From: Nepenthes gracilis
Taxonomy: Eukaryota; Streptophyta; Magnoliopsida; Caryophyllales; Nepenthaceae
Direction of reading: 5' to 3'
NCBI GenBank assembly: GCA_033239525.1
Contig: BSYO01000008.1
Location: 15,918,830-15,982,829, forward strand
DNA: 64,000 nt
Positions 59,619 to 64,000 of the stretch are shown in pieces. Numbering within the stretch: position 1 is the first letter of the stretch; every line of letters starts with the position of its first letter. A model generated the notes under the pieces. That model did no database searches. It saw only the letters and a program-made list of their open reading frames with translations, and was not told the DNA's origin. Both the position numbers and the translations under genes were made by a program.

Positions 59619-60100
59619 ACCGAGTAGAATAAGTGGTTATTCCTGAGATATAACACTAGTCATCTCTCTACTTACAAAATGAATGTACTATCCATCTTAA
59701 TGTATGCATAAATTTGACAGGCGAAGAGAGAAAAACATAATTTTTTATTACTGACTTAATTATATCTATTTTAAAAAATTTCAAATAGAGTAAGGTATAT
59801 TATCATATTTTAGTCTAATTGTTATGAAAAATCATAAAATTTAAGGTTTCTAAAATCATGAATATGTAAATTAAGTATTTTGCATAAATCTAATTTATCA
59901 GCCACTTGGAAGGACATATTGTAATATCATGATATTTTAATATGAATATTTTAGACCTTTGATTAATAGAAGTCATTAACAGTAAAATTAAATTATACAG
60001 ATGAAATTATTTAGAACTAATATTATATAGTCGAGTTTAGAGTAACTTTCAAGATGAACCAGATATATCATAATTGTATAATTCTTCAGAGGACATTTTA
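59619..60100. other. AT-rich non-coding sequence
   Basis: No gene or repeat clearly recognised; it may be the outer part of family X copy 3. Confidence 0.3.
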
Positions 60101-61012
60101 GTAATTTTCAAACTCAATCAACTTATTATCCAACTTTTACTAATTGATTAGAAAAATTTTCTTAATTTTATCTATTATATTTTGATATGATTTGGATATA
60201 ATATTTAAATTATTAAATATAAAAATTTTGAGAGTCCTTTGGATTAATTTAAAATGGCTACAAAATTTTAAATTAAACAGACAACTAAGTTCTCTAACGA
60301 ACTCCCCTCGTTACACCTTCCTCACCATTGCAGGCCAGTTGATTTCTCGTGTGTAACAAATTTTTCCTCACAAATTTCCTCCCCTACATTTCTATTTTGG
60401 TGAGAAGGGAGAAGCCAAGATAGAAGGAGAGGAATAAAGCCGAAGCTCTTGCTTGCAGGAACTCTGAATGGTGGTATTTTTGTACTCTTTGTGAGTAGAG
60501 GGAAGTTGAACATAGGTATTCCAGTACCCTTTGCAAATGGAGAGAATGCTACCCCTGAGATCTCTGTACTTAGTTTTGTAGAGTCTTGATAGACTATAAA
60601 TTTGATCATATGATCAATTTTGAATATTACTTACCTCGTGATACATACCCAATTGATAAAAATGAGCATATGCGACATTTATTTCACAATGGTAGAATAA
60701 AATTCAAAATATTTTTATGATATCTCATTATTGTTAATATCTATTGAATGCAGGACTCAATATAATCCATAAATTATATTCAATAGAATCCCTAAATTCG
60801 ATTTAATAATCTTCAAATTCTATAAAATTAATAATACTATAGTTTTATTTTAATTTGGAGTATCTAGATCATTCATACTGATATTCAAATCTAAAAAATT
60901 TCTATCTTTCTCGTGATATTGGACTCTGGAGATATTTGCCTATTATTGATGATATTCAAATTTTATGAAATTATTTTATTTTTGTGATATAAGGTTTGAT
61001 GAGAACTATTCT
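60101..61012 (+). mobile_element. LTR-like repeat, family X, copy 3, left part
   Basis: Aligned to copies 1 and 2 through tacccaattgataaaaatgag, atttatttcacaatggtaga and AATCCATAAATTATATT. Interrupted at 61012 by a solo LTR. Confidence 0.5.
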
Positions 61013-63151
61013 TATAATATACTGGTTTTCGAATATCATTATTGCGGGTAATTAAGGTATTATAATCAAAATTAGATTTAATTCATATGAGAAAATTAGG
61101 TTTTGGGAACATAGAAAAAATCGACAAGGGGCACTCGTCGGGCTTCTCGGGTGGCGCCGTGAGCCGCGCTTGCCACGTGCCGACTCGCGTTATAAAAGCC
61201 CAACTGCTCTTTCTGCATCATTTCACACGGGAAAGGGAAAGAGAGGAGAGAGATCACGAAGGAGAAGAGGGAGGAAGTGACGAACAAGGCCTTCGAGTTC
61301 AATTTCCGCTTAGAGCTAGTTAAAGAAGTTGTAGATCGGGTTGAGGCAAATACATTTATACTATTTTCTTTCTCTTTTCGCACTATTTATTCGATCCCAT
61401 TGGGTCTTTTTATTCAAATATTTATCCATACTTTTATTCTCATATTACCCATAACTTGAGCATACATATATATTGATTTTATATTCGATTTCTTAGCTTT
61501 GACTAGTTTTTACATAGAAATCCTAACCCCACGCCCATATGACTTTACCATCTAATTTTTGGGATTTTTTGTATAAATTGGCTTTTGAAAATGGTTACCC
61601 ATATCTTAAGTATATTAATTTATCAATTAGGTACCTGATTTGATAATTTTACGTGGTATTGTGTTCACCAAAAACCCTAACCTGGGCCCCATTTAGTTTT
61701 ACCAGAATTAATTGCAATTTATATATGATCTAGCTTTAGAAATTCATAACCCTTACTTTATGGAATCGGGTACTTCGTATATTTGATATTTATACACATA
61801 TATTTTATATATGTTAATTTTATGTATTCTAAAATATTATCGGACGTGAATAGTGATATTTAACCACGTGTACATTAAATATATTAACTTATATATGCTC
61901 CGAAAATTATGTTGTATGTATCTATGAAAGGATTTATCGTCCGAAAACTCTAAAATTATGTTTGGCTCACGGTTGTAAAAATTTTTATTTTTTCCATACT
62001 TTTTGTTGATCATACATATAATTTAAGTAATGTGAAAATTTAAACCCATAAAAAAGTATAAAAATTATGTAAGCATACGAAGAGAATGCCACAATTTTAT
62101 ACGTTTATGATTCGTTATCCCAGAGTGAGAATTTTGTGAATGAAATTTGGTGGACTTTCTCTTAAAGAATAAGAAATTGTAAAACCTGGACCATGAATTT
62201 ATATTTCAGATGGTAATATTCTCTAACATGCCATAACTCAAATATTATCCTAGCCGTATTTTGTAGTTGGTGATATTTCTTAATATGTCTTAATATATTA
62301 TAATAAAAATTTATTGTCTGCTAAGGGTCGCGTGCAGTTAAGGCTCAGTCTACAGGGATTATATATAGATGACCCGTCTCTGAGTCTTAAATAGGAGGAG
62401 ATGACTTTTGATTGTGTAAAAGCAAATACAATTCAGATTACGATCGATCGCTCATTTAGTCAGTAACACCTATTGGCCCTAATCCATAAAAATAATAAAA
62501 TTTTTATATGTTTTAGAACCTAAAGAAAAAATAAGTAAAATGGGAAAGACAAATGAATTTTAAAAATGTATTTATTTACGTTTCATATTTATGCATCTTC
62601 ATTATACTCTTATATCCTTCATCTACTTTATTTTGTATATATTATTTATTTTCATTAATTATATTGTACTTGCTTAGTATTTGGCTCACCTTTACTATTT
62701 TTTCTTACCTTCAGATGAGTACGAATTTATACCTGATAGGATGCGATAGAATATTAGAAGTCGGCTAGGCTCGAAAACTTGGAGGATGATATTATGGACT
62801 TAGCCTTATGGATTTATACCTTATGGAGTCTTTTATATTATTTTTTATGGTCATATATATTAATGATAATGTATATAGTATATAATTTTCGCTGCATTTA
62901 ATGAATATATATACTTTCACAGGTTGTTATGGTTAATTTGGGCATCTAGTTGTATCTTATTTGAGTCAACATTATACCTGAAATTATAACGTTGGTGTCA
63001 CATATTTATTGTGGCTTTTGGATTCTATGTTGAGTTGTGTTGTAATTGTATATTTGTTGTACGGTTAATATACAAGTTTTGTATCAGTCTGACGGCCATT
63101 TCACAATCGAGACCTTACCTGTTTTCAGTTTGAATTTTTGGGGTCGTCACA
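61013..63151 (+). mobile_element. Solo chromovirus-type LTR (2139 bp) with 5-bp target duplication
   Basis: ATTCT at 61008-61012 is repeated at 63152-63156. The element starts TATAATATACTGG (TG changed to TA) and ends GGGGTCGTCACA. It contains gcgttataaaagccc (TATA box) at about 61.19 kb, a GA-rich leader, a gtagatcgggttgaggcaaa block, the donor-like cagtaacacctattggccc at about 62.46 kb (donor core weakened), and the acceptor-like ttttcttaccttcag ending at about 62.715 kb. Frames inside (such as 61087-61323) are leader sequence, not genes. Confidence 0.88.
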
Positions 63152-63420
63152 ATTCTTGTAATTAATTCTGAGTCATAATTATAATAACTAGTAGAGTCTT
63201 TGATGGAGTTTATTATAGAGCTTTATATAGTTATTATCTTTATATATTTTAATATTATTTATCTGAGATAATTATTTATTATTATGCATTATTGATTATT
63301 ATTACTTGTAGGACCTTAGATCATTCTAATATTTTGTTGACTCTAAATTTGAGTTGAGTATATAGTGTGAGTGAAGGATCCTTTATTTGCTACAAGGCTT
63401 TTAGGTAATGAGAATTTCGG
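63152..63420 (+). mobile_element. LTR-like repeat, family X, copy 3, right part
   Basis: Resumes the family X alignment after the solo LTR: ctgagtcataattataataac versus cttgagtcatagttacgacaa in copy 1, then TTATCTGAGATAATTATTTATT and the weak ttgttgactctaaatttgag end. Confidence 0.5.
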
Positions 63421-64000
63421 ACACTAATGACATATTTGGTTTATGAAAATAAAAATTTTACTTTCACTTTATTACTATTGGAATATTTATTCATACATTT
63501 GGTTCATTTTTTATGCAAAATAAGTATTCCTAGAAGAATAAATATTCCTCCAATTCAAGATATATAAAATATTAAATTTTCTTTGGTATTATTTCTTCTT
63601 TATATTCAAGGAATAACTGTTTTCACAATTATTACCATTTTGCCCCTTGTGCTTTTATCCTTCGATCGAAATCCTACTTCTTCATTCGTTTTTCGTCTCT
63701 CAATCGTTCGTCACTCTTTTCTCTTTCGATTCGATGCTGTCCAAATTTGTCCAAATTCGCAACCCACACTTCTTTAACTAATTCTGAATATATAAGTTTA
63801 AGGTTTGTCGTTGCACCCACAACCGCAGCCACGATTGGATCAACTACCCATTCTCCCACCTTGTCAATAAGGCCCGTTAGTGAGACATGCAAAAGTACTA
63901 CTACTATGGCACCGTGTGCCAAGAGTACCACTGAAGGGGTTACAGCAAGGGAAACTATTGTGAGTTTTCATATGAGATGTTTGAATGTTGACTCCACTTG
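63421..64000. other. Unassigned end of window
   Basis: A tract with catatttggtt, acatttggttcattttt and aataagtattcctagaagaa recalls the ends of plant Harbinger-type DNA transposons, but no terminal repeat pair or transposase is visible. Short frames on both strands are not supported. Confidence 0.25.

Noticed and set aside
61087..61383. Open frames on both strands around a GC-rich tract
   Set aside because: This is the TATA/leader region of a solo LTR.
63421..63931. Possible Harbinger/MITE-type DNA transposon
   Set aside because: No terminal inverted repeat pair or target duplication could be identified before the window ends.

Overview
The window is plant nuclear DNA, most likely from a eudicot with a retrotransposon-rich genome. 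The signs are plant-type introns, Ty3/gypsy elements of the TAT type (dual RNase H, antisense ORF) and chromovirus/Tekay type (chromodomain), Ty1/copia remnants, an RTE-type LINE, a satellite-like array, and one ordinary plant gene. I see no tRNA, rRNA or CRISPR feature and no intact transposon reading frame.

Layout. 1-0.8 kb: four copies of a ~200-bp tandem repeat. 0.8-4.2 kb: LTR-like sequence and microsatellites. 5.4-9.5 kb (minus strand): the 5' part of a WDR26/GID7-type gene (LisH, CTLH, first WD40 repeat), with a probable 5'-UTR intron carrying a decayed RTE LINE. 9.6-21.0 kb (minus): an old TAT-lineage element, TAT-2, whose outer LTR end abuts the gene's presumed promoter. 21.9-31.8 kb (plus): a better preserved TAT element, TAT-1, with gag, protease, RT, RNase H, a second RNase H, integrase, and a divergently coded antisense ORF (aORF). 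31.9-36 kb: a dispersed LTR family called X here, a ~50-bp minisatellite and a copia remnant. 36-50 kb: chromovirus LTRs and gag/pol pieces in both orientations. 50-57.3 kb: a third aORF-region copy, split by a 3.8-kb solo LTR. 57.4-59.6 kb: copia and LTR pieces. 60-63.4 kb: a third family X copy split by a 2.1-kb solo LTR with a perfect 5-bp target duplication.

Points of most interest. (1) The TAT aORF runs opposite to gag-pol, contains what looks like a 79-bp spliceosomal intron, has W-box-rich tandem repeats upstream, and recurs in two other copies here. (2) Several diverged chromovirus LTRs share a GTAAG-type donor and a pyrimidine-rich CAG acceptor about 220-280 bp apart, which suggests a conserved leader intron inside the LTR. 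(3) A 40-bp tandem repeat between pol and the aORF shows hairpins with compensatory changes. (4) Only two coding exons of the WDR26 gene are visible, so its 3' part lies beyond the left edge or is lost. All calls come from reading the sequence by eye; no database search was run.
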